From Cololabis saira (Eukaryota; Chordata; Actinopteri; Beloniformes; Belonidae), in NCBI RefSeq assembly GCF_033807715.1, contig NC_084601.1:1953001-2017000 (forward strand): a stretch of 64,000 bases of DNA, in the 5' to 3' direction. The stretch's first letter is position 1. Each line of letters opens with the position of its first letter. Both the position numbers and the translations under genes were made by a program. Of this stretch, positions 10,671-61,823 are shown one piece after another. The notes under the pieces were generated by a model. It was not told the origin of the DNA. It made no database searches and saw nothing but the letters and a program-made list of their open reading frames with translations.

Positions 10671-10764
10671 TATAAAGGCAGCTGCAACGAGAGAGCAGAC
10701 AGAGGATGAACTGGATGCAGATGCTGACATCTTAGAAATCCTGAGAGACTTCTAAACTTAAACT
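10671..10764 (+). promoter_or_regulatory. Gene B core promoter and non-coding exon 1
   Basis: A CCAAT box (10597-10601) precedes TATAAAGG at 10671-10678. The inferred transcript start is near 10700. The first non-coding exon ends at 10764 before the donor GTAAGT. Confidence 0.6.
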
Positions 10765-10887
10765 GTAAGTATATGAACATATTTGGGTGGACTGTTTTAG
10801 TTTATTATAATGTTTTATATAATTAGTTGTAAGATAAATAATAATAATAAAAAAATCTAGTTAAGGTGTTTTCTTTATTTCCTGTAG

Positions 10888-10925
10888 GTGTGTTGTCATC
10901 TTAGTGGGAATCTTTGATCAGACAG
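10888..10925 (+). other. Non-coding exon 2 of gene B
   Basis: It is flanked by a polypyrimidine tract plus CCTGTAG acceptor on the left and GTAAGA donor on the right. It has no ATG. It precedes the ATG exon, whose acceptor is TTTAACAG at 11020-11027. Confidence 0.5.
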
Positions 10926-11028
10926 GTAAGAACCCGACCCCCACCTCTTACCTATTTCTCTATTTTATGACACAATATTCCACTCATTGCTGACCACAAT
11001 CTGATACAGCATCAATGTGTTTAACAGG

Positions 11029-11930
11029 ATGCTTTACATCGCCGTCCTCTCTCTGCTTGCAGCTTGTGTCTTGGCTGTCGGTAAGAATGCAACCTACAGT
11101 ACTGCTAACATATTTCAAATCCATGTCTGAAGCATCGCCAACTGCATTCTGACAACAATCACCTAGAAATAGGCAGTCAGCCTCAATTAGATCACTATGT
11201 CACATATTTCAGGAGGAAATTGTCTGCCATGCCGCCCTAAAACATAATCATGTGTGTCCCTCTTGTTTCTTTGCAGAAGAGCGTCCGTACTCCTTCTCTC
11301 CAGCGGTCGGATCAGGAAGTGGCAGCACTTACAGCCTCTCAGGAGACGGAAGAATCACAGCAGTTAGAATCTGGGAGAGATATAGCAACTACATCTATGG
11401 GTGAATTTATTTGACTTTCCTTTCACAGACATACTGGCCTTTTTTGTTGGTAATTTAACCAGCAGCCTTGATAGTTTATACTTCTGTTTTATCATTTAGA
11501 AAGTTATTTATGCCCTGTATTCTACCTCTTATGACTCACTTGGCTGTTCAATATGTGACCAACCTATTAGTTTGTCACTTTATTAATGTGTATCTCTTTT
11601 TTTCATGTCTTCAGCATCCAGTTCCGCTATGGAATGGTTTGGTCTTCCGTTGCTGGCATCGTATCCGGAGAGCCCAAAGAGATTGAGTTGTTAGATGATG
11701 AAAAAATCATCCAGATCTCTGGGAAGTATGCTCACTACATTCAGTCGCTGGTGCTCGTCACTAGCAGGGGTCGCTCTCTGCAGGCGGGTCAGCCTTCAGG
11801 ACACTCCTTCAACATGTATCCGGGCCGGCAGGAAGCAGAGCTGGTCTTCATCAGCGGCCGTTACCACGGAGGCCTCACGGCGCTCGGAGCCCACTGGGCC
11901 ATCGTCCCCAGTGACGATGCTGAGCACTGA
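11029..11930 (+). CDS. ZG16-like jacalin-domain secreted lectin (gene B, 3 coding exons)
   Basis: The coding exons 11029-11080 (52 nt), 11277-11400 (124 nt) and 11615-11930 (316 nt) have GT-AG borders and splice to a 163-aa protein. MLYIAVLSLLAACVLA is a signal peptide. The jacalin-like beta-prism shows YSFSPAVGSGSGS, GRITAVRIWE, IQFRYGMVW, ISGKYAHYIQSLVLV, HSFNMYPG, LVFISGR and GAHWAI. Intron positions and phases equal those of gene A, so the two are tandem-type duplicates in divergent orientation. The ATG lies one nt after its acceptor, as at gene A, giving a 5' UTR intron design in both. The GxxxD sugar-loop Asp of ZG16 is Thr here too (GGLTALG). The product is probably an extracellular glycan-binding protein; the ligand is unknown. 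Confidence 0.9.
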
Positions 11931-12008
11931 AGAGGGCCAAAGTTGACAAGTTGTTCTTTGTTATTCTCTTCATTTTTCAAGAGAAAAAGACATTTGATTG
12001 TCTTTGTA

Positions 12009-12014
12009 ATTAAA
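12009..12014 (+). terminator. Polyadenylation signal of gene B
   Basis: ATTAAA, the commonest variant signal, about 80 nt after the stop codon. Confidence 0.5.
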
Positions 12015-12247
12015 TCTTTTATTCTTCTAGATCAATATTAGATATTATATTGAGTTCCAGTTGTTCTTAGTCAGAAGTTTGAGCTGGAACTGATGCCTAA
12101 CAGTGTTTGCTTCTTTTAAGTGAACATGTTTCTACCTTGCTTCTGTGCAGCAAATACTGACTCCAGTGTTGATATGAGTTATTATTGCTAACAGTGGTCA
12201 ACAATGGTAATGTGTAGTCATGACGATTCATGGTGCACAAACATTTA

Positions 12248-12527
12248 CAGGACTGTCTCAGAAAATTTGAATATGTGATAAAGTCCTTTATTTTCTGTAA
12301 TGCAAAAATGTCATACATTCTGGATTCATTACAAATCAACTGAAATATTGCAAGCCTTTTATTATTTTAATATTACTGATCATGGCTTACAGCTTAAGAA
12401 AACTCAAATATCCTATCTCAAAAAATTAGAATATTCTGGAAATCTCAATTTTAAACTGTAAACCATAATCAGCAATATTAAAATAAAGAACTTTATCACA
12501 ATATTCTAATTTTCTGAGACAGTCCTG
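12248..12527. mobile_element. Palindromic TA-target MITE, copy 1 (deleted)
   Basis: Termini CAGGACTGTCTCAGAAAATT and its inverse lie between TA dinucleotides, the Tc1/mariner-type target. The element is a near-complete foldback. This copy is 280 bp because about 90 bp of the right arm is missing between ATTAAAATAA and AGAACTTTATC. Confidence 0.85.
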
Positions 12528-12529
12528 TA

Positions 12530-14945
12530 TGTATTTTCCAGCTTTGAGGCCCCTCATGTGTGATGCTTTTCTGAATTCCTGGATAGATGGCGAGCAGTGT
12601 GTGTTTAGATAACTTTCTAATGAGAACTTTTAAATAATTGTTTTTTTCTTTCCCCAAATTAAATTATATATATGTATAGTATGATCATGTGTTATGGAGA
12701 GGAGAATATCTAATGAAAATGTTTCATGCAAAAAATGCCAAACAAAAAAAAACAAAAAAATAAAAAAATGTAATCATGTCTTATTTGTGTATTTTTGTCT
12801 CTTCAGATACATTCAGTCACACTAGTTATGCTGCAGATGTATGATGAGGAAATGTACACTCTTACACTGCTGTTTCTTTCCTCCAGAGCATCATCTTTAA
12901 TAAGCCATGGTGCTGAAATGAGCCGTGCCGCATTGTGAGAAACACATCGTTTCTCTTCTTTTCATGAACGGCCTTCAAAAGAGAACTAGTGTTGGCTCAC
13001 AAATCCTCATGTTATATAAGCAAAGCTTTAATTTGAATAATTTTGACACGTTGTGAGGAAAAGCTCTTGAAACTGCAAACCCAGATCAGTGTTGCTTTCT
13101 TCTTCATGGGGTGAGATGGGCTTGTTTGTTAAAACCTGCTACCTGGTGCCGTGTCTGCACAGCCGCTGCAGACATTCAGCTGGATGTGTGCCGTTAAATT
13201 CAAGGCTGTTCCGCAGGCATCACTCAGGATGGAAAAGGGAAGAAATGACTTTCCGCAGGTGAAGGTAGCCTGGACAGCATGTTAGGTTGTGCTTCACTTA
13301 AACTAAGCATATTGAATGCTGTCTGAATTGAACCTGCTGTACCTTTTCTTAGGAAGTCTCTCAGCGAGCGTATCTGAGTTTCAAAGGAAAGGCATTTTAC
13401 CTTTTCTTGTTTGAAAATATGACATAGGTGTCAAACGTTTTAAATTATGTATGATTGCCTTGAAAAAAAAGGTTTTATGCAGTAGCTATGGTTAAGTATG
13501 TTGTGTTTTGGCCTTGACACTTTTGAAGCTGTTAAATCACCTTTTGAAAGCCCACAAGATTCAAGGTTTAACATACTGTACCTATTCTGTGGAGCCGGAG
13601 ATGTCGTGCTCATATTGTGGAAGCTGGCGGTGTTTACTAGTGTTCCGTTATGGATTGATTACATGTATCTAACCTCTGTTCTGCTTATTGGATTTTCCAT
13701 TTTTGTGTCCTGTCTTTATTTCCGCCACTGCATGGAATCATCACTTTTTGTGTGCAGTGATCATTTCACATTTTGCTGTGACACCAGGTGAAACGGCATC
13801 ATGTGAGGTGAGGTCCTTGGTTTTTGGCACAATGTGACATCTCAGCAGTTGTTTTGCCTCTTTTTTCTCTTTGTATGTAATTTGTTTGTCTCATCTTTTG
13901 TAGTCATACACTTGAACTCCAAGCATAAAACACAGACCAGTAAAACACTGAGAAACAAAGGAGAGTAAAAGAGAAACAAAGGGACAGCAAAAGTGAGGGT
14001 TCTCGAGCTGATGACAACTTACATTAACATTATATGCAATGATATCAGCCCAACAATTTTGAATTATGTTCTGGGACTCTATGAATTCCAAATTTGGCAT
14101 CGAGTGTCTCTCTTCTGTGTGAAAAACCTCTTTTTTGCACCATGTCACCTTTGTTGGAGCACCAGAACAGACTTTCTTCCCGTGGCAGATTGAGGGCTGT
14201 TTTTAGATGATATTTAAGAGGTATTGAGCTTTAAGAGGAATTAACCATCAGCTTTGGGTGAAGCTGAATTAAATATGGTCCGTTGTTACTGTATGAATGC
14301 CTAAGCTTATTCTATCTGCAAAAAAGCACAGTGCCTCTTGTCTGGACTCCAATGTTGAGTTTTTTATGTGTTTTTCACAATCTGATCAGAAAACCAAGTA
14401 TAAGTTTAGCCAGGAGTCATCGAAGTATCAGAGTTTACAGAGCTTACCGTTTGGAATGAGTGCAAAACAATATCTGCTTCTACATTCATATTCATAAAAC
14501 TGTGACATCAGATAATTGCATGTCTATTCTATTCTTTATTAATGAGATACATTTCTTATCACATATTGCTAGATTACAATTTTTTTAAAGACATCAGAAT
14601 GCAAAATACAATAATAAAAGATCAAATGTTATTCAATTTTGTTTTTTAATTTTAAATGTATAGATTATTGGCATTTAGTCATAAATGTCTAATTTAATTA
14701 TTATCATTATAACTGTAATTATTATTATTAATAATAATAATAATGTAAAAAAAAATACATAATTTAATCAAAACTTAATGCACACACTCCTCATTATTAA
14801 ATTACTATTGAAAAAAACAACAACTATAAAACAAAATTTGAAAGAAGAGGAATTTAATAACAAGGAAAAGAACCAGCCCAGAGCAACAGAAACTTCCTCA
14901 TATCTTTTTCACTGCACAAACCATGTTTGAAGGAAACTGAGACAG
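12530..14945. other. Intergenic sequence, no gene seen
   Basis: AT-rich sequence. The longest open frame (13498-13791, +) has no recognisable domain and no coding signature. I see no RNA gene or TE protein. Confidence 0.5.
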
Positions 14946-14949
14946 AGGG

Positions 14950-14950
<1 letters not shown>

Positions 14951-15013
<63 letters not shown>
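14951..15013. repeat. (TA)n microsatellite
   Basis: About 31 TA units. Confidence 0.97.
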
Positions 15014-15016
<3 letters not shown>

Positions 15017-15479
15017 TATAAAGAAGAGTTGTTGTGATGCTTGGTTTTGTTCCTTACTGTCACTTGCAATACCTGAATGTCTTGTCTTTCCTCAGAGACA
15101 GCGTGGAGTCTGACTGTGCTTCATTCATGCTTCATGATTCATGATTCATGATTCATTCATTCTCTTTAATAAGCAACCATGTGACTTAGATGAACATTTT
15201 TTCACTCCTTCTTCCTATTTTGTCTCATACCTTTACTCAAAACTTTTGACAAAAACAGATGTCATGCAATTTGGAGCCTTCACAGATATGGGAGTCAAAA
15301 TACGGTTTTCCTTTAGTGCCTTTTTTAGATTGTGATAGTAGGAAAGTCTGAAGGAATGACGTAATACAAAATATTTGTGGTAGCCTATGTTGCCTTATCA
15401 TTAGGGCATCAAGTCACCAAACCTGTTGTATTTTCCCATCTGCCAGACTGGAGGTATGTGCTGTTGAAACTGCTGTGCT

Positions 15480-15616
15480 TGAGTGGCACAGCAAAACAGT
15501 GATGTTGTTAATGTGCCGTCTGTGTCTGTCTGTACTGCAGCATTGTGGCCTCTACTCCGACACCAATTTCTCCCGTGGGAGATTAATAAAGTAAACCTTA
15601 ACCTTAACCTTAACAG
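15480..15616 (+). repeat. Retroelement 3' tail with (CCTTAA)n end
   Basis: TTTCTCCCGTGGGAGATTAA then TAAAGTAAACCTTAACCTTA is the standard 3' end of a fish LINE/SINE, with a short hexamer tail. Nothing else of the element is legible. The following 15620-16300 has no recognised feature. Confidence 0.55.
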
Positions 15617-16305
15617 ATTTACAAGTCTTCACTTCAAATTTCAGTTTAAAAATGTAATATTGATGGTATACCAATTTAGAAATTACAGTTTGTTAATATG
15701 ATAAAGCTTTTACTGTTAACAGTGTCACATACAAAACATCCTGTTTTGGACTACTTTGCTGACTTCTGATATGCAAAAACTCATTTTTAGTGTGGTTGTT
15801 TTTGGTTGGTTCCACTGGTGTACAAAGATGATTTAGTATTAGTATTATTTGTATAAACCCCCTGAATTCAACTTTGCTTTTCCAACACACCAAAATGTTT
15901 CATGTTTATTGTTGCTTTAACAGTATCATTCAGATCATTGTTATGCTGGAGGGTGATCCCTTCCTTCAGTTTTAGCAAATATCACAGATTTAGATTTTCA
16001 ATAAATGAACCAGCGCTTCATGATACTACCACCACCATGCGTAACAGATGACAAGTGTTGGGTTTGTGCCACATGCACAATTCATTCATTCTATTGTTGA
16101 CAATTGATTGAATTTTGTTTCGGGGTATCCACTTGGCCTTCACTGTGTGTTGTATTTCATGGCGTTTGAACTCAGAAGTCTTTCAATGTGCTCAGTCTTA
16201 GTGCATGGGATTTTTCTGCTGATTGCTTCAAAATTTGCTTGGTTTATTATAGTTAACTCTTATTTGGACGCAGGTAAATACCCCATTTACAGATTAGAAG
16301 TGAAA

Positions 16306-16308
<3 letters not shown>

Positions 16309-16359
<51 letters not shown>
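16309..16359. repeat. (TA)n microsatellite
   Basis: About 25 TA units followed by short TG units. Confidence 0.97.
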
Positions 16360-16368
<9 letters not shown>

Positions 16369-16539
16369 GTGTGATTATGTGTGTAAGTAGATATATACAT
16401 AGATATAGAGCAGATACAGTATAATGTAAATAAGTATATTTATATAAATATTTATATGGGCATGTGTGTACAAATATATAGAAATATTCAACTATGTGTA
16501 TGTATGTATGCATGTATAAGTATGTGTGGGAGTATACAG

Positions 16540-16542
<3 letters not shown>

Positions 16543-16637
<95 letters not shown>

Positions 16638-16646
16638 TATTATTAT

Positions 16647-16685
<39 letters not shown>
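16543..16685. repeat. (TAA)n microsatellite with internal inversion
   Basis: About 48 trinucleotide units of TAA. Near 16637-16650 the phase flips to TTA units and back, making a small hairpin inside the array. Confidence 0.95.
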
Positions 16686-16688
<3 letters not shown>

Positions 16689-16905
16689 GTTATTTAGCAG
16701 TGTGAGTACAGTGTGTGAATATTTATAAATACAGGTTAAATGATCCTACTCCTTTTTTGGCACATGTACATCAAGTTTTAAAGGATGAAATTCTTTGTTT
16801 TGTTGTTTTGTTTTCTTAAACTTCTCATGAAGTGTTTTTTTTTTTTTTTCATGTACAAAAATAAAATAAATCAAATCAAATCAAATAAAAAAAGTGGGTT
16901 TGACA

Positions 16906-17144
16906 CTCCTCTCTCTCCAAGGCGGATTTACCTCGCCTTTTCCGTGCTAGTCCATGAAGCCCCGGGAGTCGGGACTACATTTCCCATGATGCTCGGGGGC
17001 GCGGCGGTACTCTAGGCGGCAGCAGCTGTGCGCTCCGGCTCGCCCGCAGCTCCGTGATCATCACACGCCAAACAATGAGAGCGCTCTGAGTTTTACATTT
17101 CTCCGTGCCGAGGCAAGTGATGAGCACATCTGTGGAGTAACGCA
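16906..17144 (+). promoter_or_regulatory. samd12: samd12 promoter and 5' UTR, CpG-rich
   Basis: Base composition changes from AT-rich to GC/CpG-rich here and back again after the ATG exon. At 16974-16992, ACTACATTTCCCATGATGC matches the ZNF143/SIX5/THAP11 composite motif found in many housekeeping-type vertebrate promoters. No TATA box is evident. Two short upstream ORFs lie in the presumed leader: 17075-17089 (4 codons) and 17120-17140 (6 codons, stopping 4 nt before the main ATG). They could dampen translation if the leader includes them. Confidence 0.65.
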
Positions 17145-57350
<40,206 letters not shown>

Positions 57351-57354
57351 TTTT

Positions 57355-57695
57355 TTTTTACCCATTTTATCACCCAGTGCTCCTACCTAAGTAACAGTCC
57401 TGGGCATTGCTCCCTCTACCACCTCAGGGAGTTCCTACACTGAGCTCAGGTCTTCTTATCCTGAGGAGTGAGCAGCATCTTTTCACCAGACAGGGCGGGG
57501 CTTCTCTGGCCGGACGTAGCGCGTGGAAGGATCACGTTATTCCGGTTCCTCCCCACCCCATCTGTTCCCCGGTTGGCCAGAGGGGGCAGTAGAGCCCAGG
57601 ACTGTTGCATGTTTTTGTGAGGGTAGCTCACATTAGCTACCCAGGGGAACACGGGGAGAACATACAAACTCCAAACAGACTGTGTTTCCATGCAT
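57355..57695 (-). mobile_element. SINE-like repeat copy 3 (reverse)
   Basis: The reverse complement of the family at 23268 and 48433, from the T-rich tail at 57340-57360 to GGGGAGAACATACAAACTCC. It is uninterrupted at CAGTCCTGGGCTC and so shows the empty site of the element nested in copy 1. Confidence 0.75.
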
Positions 57696-57699
57696 CAAT

Positions 57700-59210
57700 A
57701 ACCCTTTTAAAACCCCAATATTGGCAATAACCCTAGAAAGGCCCTTTCACTGTTTTTACATCAGAGGTTCTGTCAAAACTCGGGGCAGCGTAGCTCTGAC
57801 TTTCTTAAAACTCTGCTACCCTTGTTACATCTTGTCTCCATGAAGCCACAGTTCCTTCCTAACATCCCAGGTGCAGCACACAGCCAGTACCAGCTGCAGC
57901 CCGTCTGTCCACCCGCCTGTCCACCCGTCCTGTCCCGCTGTCGGCCTCACCATACAACACTAGCTTCCATGTCAATCATTCCCCCTTAACGAGGCTCTTC
58001 AAGGTCACCGTTGTCTCTGACGACACTCCGGTCCCCATGGCAACAGACGACCGCTAATTTGCAATGCGTTCTCCCCTCTCAGAGCACGACTGATCACATT
58101 AATATGTTTATTTGTTTCAGTTGAGGAGCTCACTCGACACAGTGACTGGCTGGCTGGATAAATGGCTTGGCGGTCATGATGAGTGCCGAAACGACTCGTG
58201 CTGCCATTTTACCCTTTGATGCATTTTGACTGTTGTACGTCGGCATGCACATTTTTGCATCCTCTGTTTAATGGTCTGAAAATATGAATCTTGCTGCTTT
58301 GCATCAGGAGTTGCACATACATCTCATCAGCAGCTAAGAGGTCCAAAAGATGACCCACAGTTCATTTCATACTTTCTGAACCGATAATATTCCCACTGCT
58401 GAGAGGCATTTCAGAAGATTTTAATTTGTTTTCTTTTCATTCAGAGTACAAGCTGTCGTGTAGTGATGACTCCCTTGGAAAACATGAGCGCTAGCTCCTT
58501 TGACAGTTGATTGATTTGAGTTTTGCGTGCCAAATAGATCATTTGCTGTAATGATTAACAGAAGCCACAGGGAAATTATAGGAAAGGTTAAAGGGAGATC
58601 GTGTCAAAGGAAGTTAGTAAGGAAGTTTCTAAATGTAGAATATTAATCTAAGTGCTTTAAGATTTTATGCCCGAGATTGCCTGAAAAGCCTAATGCTTCC
58701 CACAAGACTCTAAATAAATTATATTTTCTCTTATTAGTGTTTCAGTTGATTAAAACATTAAAACTTAGGTGCCTAATGTTGTATTAACTTAATGATGTGT
58801 GTAAGCTATTTAAGGTGTGATGAGTTTTACAGGGTAACAGCAGAGGGGGATAGGTTTTTTTTTTTTCTCCTCGAATGTGAATGCACTTTCATGCACCCAC
58901 AGCACGTGCGCACAGATGCTTTCCTGCTGCTGCAATTAGGAGATAATGACATGCACAAAATCTGCAAGTAATTCAGTTTGTCTGCACATCGGGCATTAAT
59001 TAACAGAAGCCAATTAAAACGGGCCAAGCTACTCCAATTGAGCTCACAAGGCAATTTACAACCCAATCAGTCTTTGAAATATTATGGAGATATGTTTTCT
59101 CTTTTCTGACAATGTATTAGAATAAACGAGGCAAACAAATGGAATAGTTGCAATAGTTGAAAACAATCATGCCATCAAACAAACTGAGTTTGGATACACT
59201 TCGAAGAAAA
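57700..59210. other. samd12 intron 3, unassigned
   Basis: No recognised exon, RNA gene or TE protein. Confidence 0.4.
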
Positions 59211-59220
59211 TGCCTGCATG

Positions 59221-59280
59221 CAGGGCTGCCGCAAGGGGTGTGCGAACCGTGCGACTGCACGGGGCCTCCCGCTATGGGCC

Positions 59281-59325
<45 letters not shown>

Positions 59326-59891
59326 GAATTTTTCTTTTTGAATTTTTTTTCTTTTTTTTTTCTTTTTTCCCTTATAAATATCAACAGTCACGTTCCATTA
59401 CAGACCTAAATGTGTACTAGTCTGTGCATATCAATAAATATATGTGCAATGATGCGCGTGTCTGTTGTTCAATACAACTGATCAGACCAAGCGCAGACAC
59501 AAGCTGCTCTGATCCAGACGGGGGAGTTGGAACAAACTGTCACACAATGTCGAGAGAACGAGACAGATTCAGGAAATTTCCATCAAGGGATGAAAAAAGA
59601 AAAAAACTAAAGAAAATGGAAGAGTTGAATGCCTCTCTGAAAGGTTTGTTTGATACATTTGTTACAAAAATCACTGATCCGACCGGGTCTCCAGCAGCCG
59701 TGGGGCCCCGCGTCGAGGCAAGAGATGATGATGAGGCAGGGGAAGTTATCCAGTATTTTGCTAATTGGAGAGTTAAAATTGCGCATATAGACACCCGATC
59801 CGACCCGAAAAACCCAAAAATTTTGCACGCGTGAGCCCCCCCCCCCCCGGCCATTTCACACAGGGCCTCGCAAATCTCCCAGACGGCTCTG
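59221..59891 (+). mobile_element. hAT deletion derivative keeping the transposase N-terminus
   Basis: It is flanked by a perfect 8-bp duplication CCTGCATG (59213-59220 and 59892-59899). The ends are CAGGGCTGCCG and CAGAGCCGTCT (inverted). It includes a 42-nt T-run (59283-59324). The interior carries the first coding part of a hAT transposase but none of the catalytic core. Confidence 0.85.
59547..59834 (+). pseudogene. hAT transposase N-terminal fragment
   Basis: 95 codons starting MSRERDRFRKFPSRDEKRKK. A basic, Lys-rich start followed by LNASLKGLFDTFVTK is typical of the N-terminus of TTF/DUF4371-type hAT transposases (ZMYM-like). Homology stops at the deletion point; the last residues (SDPKNPKILHA) are probably fusion with the 3' terminal region. 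The ATG is chosen because the family-like sequence begins there. Confidence 0.6.
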
Positions 59892-59899
59892 CCTGCATG

Positions 59900-61820
59900 C
59901 ATCTGAGTTTTGCTGTCCCTTTTTGAAAATGTAAGGTTTACGAATAGTCCTGAGTATTTCGATTCTCCAACCATAGCATTTCTGCACTATATTCCTGCAA
60001 GTCCATCCATAACCGAACACTCAACCCTCTTTTCATCTGCCAGCGGTACTCAATCTCACTTGTCTTGGCAATGCAGCCATCCCTTCATGAGGTAACAAAT
60101 CAATAAACACACTCTATTCCAGATCATAATTCAAACAGGCATTTGTGCCCTCCCTCTTTTTTGACATAAAACATTGGTAAGGGGAAACACATTTTACTGC
60201 GTATCAGGGCTGGTGCAACATTTTAGCACTGAATGACTCCACTATGCAACATCTGCCTCCCTGCTAGGCTTCTGTAACCTCTGTCAGAGAAATGGATGTT
60301 TCCCATCCTCCCTCCAGCCTCCACTGCAAATAAACCCCTTCCATACCTCCATCTTCACCTCCCACCCCCAGTGGAGACAGGGGCCAATTTGACTTTAACA
60401 CCCGGCTGCTATTAAAAATGCATTAAAGCATATTAAGGCATAATTAGATATTGGTCCCTAATCTGCTGTAATTACAAAGACAAAGCTTATTTTGGTTGAG
60501 AGAATAGTGCAGTGCAATATATCAGACTGTGTCGGATACCCAAGATTTTAATCAGTACAAAAGGTGGGATGACATTTTTAATCAAAAGCAAGAGGGCAGA
60601 ACTGGAAAATAAACCCCAAACAGGTTAAATTACTATATTACAACCTCATTTTTTGCTTTTATACCAGAGAAGAACACAACATGACGATGTGGAAATAATA
60701 AACGCTGTACATTAGTGCAGTGTATTTCACCCTTTTTAGATGGATGACACATTTTTCTGCTTGTCACTAAACTTTAGGCACATGTACTCAGTGATGGCAA
60801 ATTAATTGTAGTGTCTAAATACTATACATTTTTTGGACTAATGAAGGGAAACTGTATACATTTCCACAGCCTGATGATGATGACACTAGTGTGCTGCATC
60901 ACTGCTGTTGAAAATAACTGCATTAGTGAAATATAATGGAATATAAGAATGTCAATTTAACAATTTAAGATTTTAACTAATACAACTACCTCCACATTCC
61001 AGGAGATTTTAATAACCAGCCTCACAATTTCCACTGATGTACGGTGTCATAAGGCCATACTCTGAATAATTAATAGCCTGTAATATTAGTGGTTTAATGA
61101 AGGGTGGCCTGTATCCTGCAGCTCTTTTAAAGCTCGCTGTTTCACCCTTCTTGACTGCCACATCCATATTCTCTCTACTTTAAAATATAATCCTAGCCTA
61201 TGCACCTGTGATGGTTTTGACCGCTGGAGGCTAACGCACTCAATATGAAATGTTTATATTTGATGAGTCACAGAAAGGGATGAAAAACAGGTGATGACAC
61301 ACAGCAACCCGTCTAAACAGCCCTCAGTGATGAAACAATCAGAGGCTTCTGGCAAAAACAGTGTGTTTTTAACAGAGAAATAGACTTGGTGAACAGTTCA
61401 CAAGGACTAAAGGATCATGGCTAGAAGAGAACTCTGTAGCTGCAAAGAAACTGAGCCACTGCTGGTGCTAATTTCAATAGGGGAATATGAAGATGTAGCC
61501 GAGCGTTCTGGGGGTCACTCTGACCCACGGACATGTACAATCATGATTAATGATGCTATGAGCAAATTGATTATACAGCAATGTTACATATAAAATCAAT
61601 TCCTACTCTCTCAGTGGCATCTTTGAAAAGTCCCTGCCAATACAGCTCAGGTAGTGATCAATGAAATAAGACAATAGTTGACTAAATCTGCCAATATAAT
61701 TATATTCTCTCTGTGTTCTGGATGTGGTTTTTCCCCAGTTTAAGTACAATGACACAGCAAGTGTTACTCCAGCAGAGAAAGGTAATAGATTAAAACATTA
61801 AGCAAAATTCCAACAAAAAA
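59900..61820. other. samd12 intron 3, unassigned
   Basis: No recognised exon, RNA gene or TE. Relatively free of repeats. Confidence 0.4.
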
Positions 61821-61823
61821 TTT

